DNA of 64,000 nt from Heterodera schachtii. Taxonomy: Eukaryota > Nematoda > Chromadorea > Rhabditida > Heteroderidae. The notes under the pieces were generated by a model. It saw only the letters and a program-made list of their open reading frames with translations, was not told the DNA's origin and did not search any database. This document shows positions 62,282-64,000 of the stretch, one piece after another. Positions within the stretch are counted from its first letter, which is position 1. Every line of letters starts with the position of its first letter. The position numbers and the translations under genes were made by a program. The stretch lies in assembly GCA_023374025.1 (NCBI GenBank), contig SIJG01000006.1:3483691-3547690 (forward strand), read 5' to 3'.

Positions 62282-63480
62282 AGGCACGAGGGAAGAAATA
62301 ATTAAAGCCCATCTAAACGTGCCAACAACCACTAATGTTCCAAAAATCGTGGTGAAGGAACAACGATTTCAGCGGTCAAAATCAGTACCAAAAAATGTTT
62401 TACCAAAAACAGTACCGTTAACTCAAAGATGGCCATCCCCAATTCAGACTAACAAAAGTGAAAATGCGAAGACGAAAGGTGAAAAAATAAGCACACGCCA
62501 AAAGGCAGCAAAAATTGGGGAAGAGCCAAGTACGAGCAATTCCCAGGAAAATAGAAAAAATGCAATGGGCCCAGCAGTTTTGGTGGCAATGATCGATAAG
62601 GCAACAAAATGTGACGAAAAATTTCGTGTTCGAGCTAAAGTGAATAATAAAATAGTCACAGTTTTATTGGACACTTGTGCATATGTGTCTTTATGCTGCA
62701 TGGAAGTCGCACGAAAATAGGGAATAACAAAATTATACCCCACAGAAGTTGTTGGAGTCGTAGGAATTGGCGACAAAATGGTACCCATAATTGGACAATG
62801 TGAAATTGTGTTGGAATTGGCAGGCTATGCCACGGTCACTGTCCTTTCGATCATTGAAAAAGAGATCGGAAGAGGCTCATATGACTTAATTCTCGGAAGA
62901 AATTCGTTTAGAAAATTGCCTTTCCTGTTGGATTTAGAAGAAGGATTTTTGGTAAGGAAAAGTGACCAAATGATGATGATGTGCAACAGCACCGAAAAGG
63001 TGGTTAGAAATGAACAGTTTGACAAATTTTTTGGAAAATCCGAGTTAAATGACCCTGTCGCAATAACAGAGATTAAAAAATGCCTAGAAAAGAATGAAAA
63101 GTTTTCTCATGCAATAATATGATTTGGGTACATGTCACGTTACAGCGCCAAAACTATAAACAACAAGCGAGGTACCGGCGAGAGCAAAGCCCTACCCTGT
63201 TCCCGAGAAATATGAGCAGGAGCTAAAAGCTCACATTGAGAAAATGCTTGAAGTGGGAGTAATAAAAGAGAGTTGTACGCCTTGGGTTCACAATATTGTC
63301 TTAGTAAAGAAAACAAACGGACAGCTCCGACCTTGTGTTGACTTTCGGCCACTAAACAAAGTGACGATTGTGGATCCGTATCCATTGCCGAGAATGGACA
63401 AAGTCATTTATAAAGTGGCCGGCAAAAATGGTATTCGACTATGGACTTATCTTCCGGTTTAAGAAGAATAAATGGAGCAG
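62205..63480 (+). pseudogene. Protease and partial reverse transcriptase (pol) of the LTR element
   Basis: The frame opens at 62205, overlapping the end of the glycoprotein frame. A basic linker is followed by a retropepsin-type protease: the active-site motif VLLDTCAYVSLCC at about 62662-62700, and the later LILGRNSF at about 62887-62910 as the second protease signature. A TAG at 62718-62720 lies between them. Another stop at 63120-63122 and a frame change precede the reverse transcriptase at about 63170-63462. That part shows KPYPVPEKYEQELKAHIEKM, VLVKKTNGQLRPCVDFRPLN and YPLPRMD, all typical Ty3/Gypsy N-terminal motifs. A second slip at about 63440 moves the next block (MDLSSG) to another frame. 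Sequence similarity ends before the catalytic YVDD. Confidence 0.85.
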
Positions 63481-64000
63481 ATACGTCAATTGACATACGG
63501 AGATAAAAAGTATATAACAGAATTATCAATTAACTAAAGAGTTTTATGGAGATATTGAAAAAACGAACTCCAGGACATGTAATTCAAATTATAAAGCTAG
63601 CAATAAATAAATATACAATTAGAAATTGAATAAAAAAGTAAATCATTCAAAATAAATAATGATATTCATTGTACAAAAACAATAGAAAAATTTTATACTC
63701 ATTTCAACCATTAAGTTAACTTAAAACAATTTTTAACAAGAAATATTTTTAAAAAATTGAGACGTTGGTATTTGTAAAATGCCCTGACAAAGCGAGTGAT
63801 GAAACAAAACTGATTTTCCGAATTACATTTTAAATATAATTAAAAAATTGGTTATATATAATTGAAAATTTTAACAAAGAATACCTTCCTTATCAACTTT
63901 AAAAAACTAATTGTTTTACTGCAATATAAATAATTTATTTTTAATTTTTCATCATATCGAAGTAAACAAGAAATTTTATTTTAATGAATGACAAAATATT
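63481..64000. other. AT-rich DNA beyond the truncated retroelement
   Basis: No supported feature. The abrupt change from GC-richer pol to AT-rich sequence at about 63480-63540 marks the deletion edge of the element. Confidence 0.5.

Larger units (their letters stand above)
59331..63480 (+). mobile_element. Decayed Ty3/Gypsy-type LTR retroelement with an envelope-like frame
   Basis: Order of parts: an LTR end (59331-59359 at most), a primer-binding site, gag with a zinc knuckle, an envelope-like glycoprotein frame, an aspartic protease and the start of the reverse transcriptase. It ends abruptly at about 63480 inside the reverse transcriptase. There is no RNase H, integrase or 3' LTR in the window. 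Frameshifts and stops interrupt gag, the glycoprotein frame and pol, so the copy is dead. The remnant LTR begins TGTTG and ends CAACA and contains two copies of CCGGACACAAC; a full LTR is not visible. Confidence 0.85.

Overview
This window is AT-rich eukaryotic DNA. Its genes are split by very short introns (41-57 bp are common), it has one serpentine-receptor relic, and it carries nematode-style retroelements. A nematode is the best guess. A GC-AG intron kept in two gene copies and a small secreted charged protein would suit a plant-parasitic (tylenchid) nematode, but nothing here proves that. No bacterial gene layout is present.

Layout. 1-2.4 kb is non-coding. 2.4-9.4 kb holds two intact tandem genes, eight exons each, for a mannitol 2-dehydrogenase-type polyol dehydrogenase of 512 and 529 aa. 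The second copy has gained a hydrophobic N-terminus. 10.4-11.6 kb (minus strand) is a broken seven-transmembrane chemoreceptor gene. 11.9-12.8 kb (minus strand) is a seven-exon gene for a 180-aa protein with a signal peptide, a Lys/Ala-rich body and an acidic tail; no single long open frame shows it. 16.3-22.8 kb is a recent 2.8-kb direct duplication plus an older partial copy. 23.6-31.8 kb is a tandem array of about 2.9-kb units carrying identical defective copies of a CR1/Jockey-like non-LTR element. 32.4-33.3 kb has a solo-LTR-like unit, a tRNA-like sequence and a GC-rich CCGGGT island. 33.3-59.3 kb is mostly gene-poor AT-rich DNA. It holds two isolated exon-like islands, a fragment of a non-LTR ORF1, a Mutator-like foldback element with a target-site duplication, and a 2.5-kb interrupted palindrome. 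59.3-63.5 kb is a decayed Ty3/Gypsy-type LTR element. Its unusual order is gag, then an envelope-like glycoprotein frame, then protease and reverse transcriptase.

How it fits together. The left 13 kb is the gene-bearing part: sugar-alcohol metabolism, possibly of foreign origin, beside a secreted protein and a dead receptor. The rest is shaped by duplication and mobile elements. Exon limits were read by hand from splice signals and from my recollection of the bacterial mannitol 2-dehydrogenase family; no alignment program was run.
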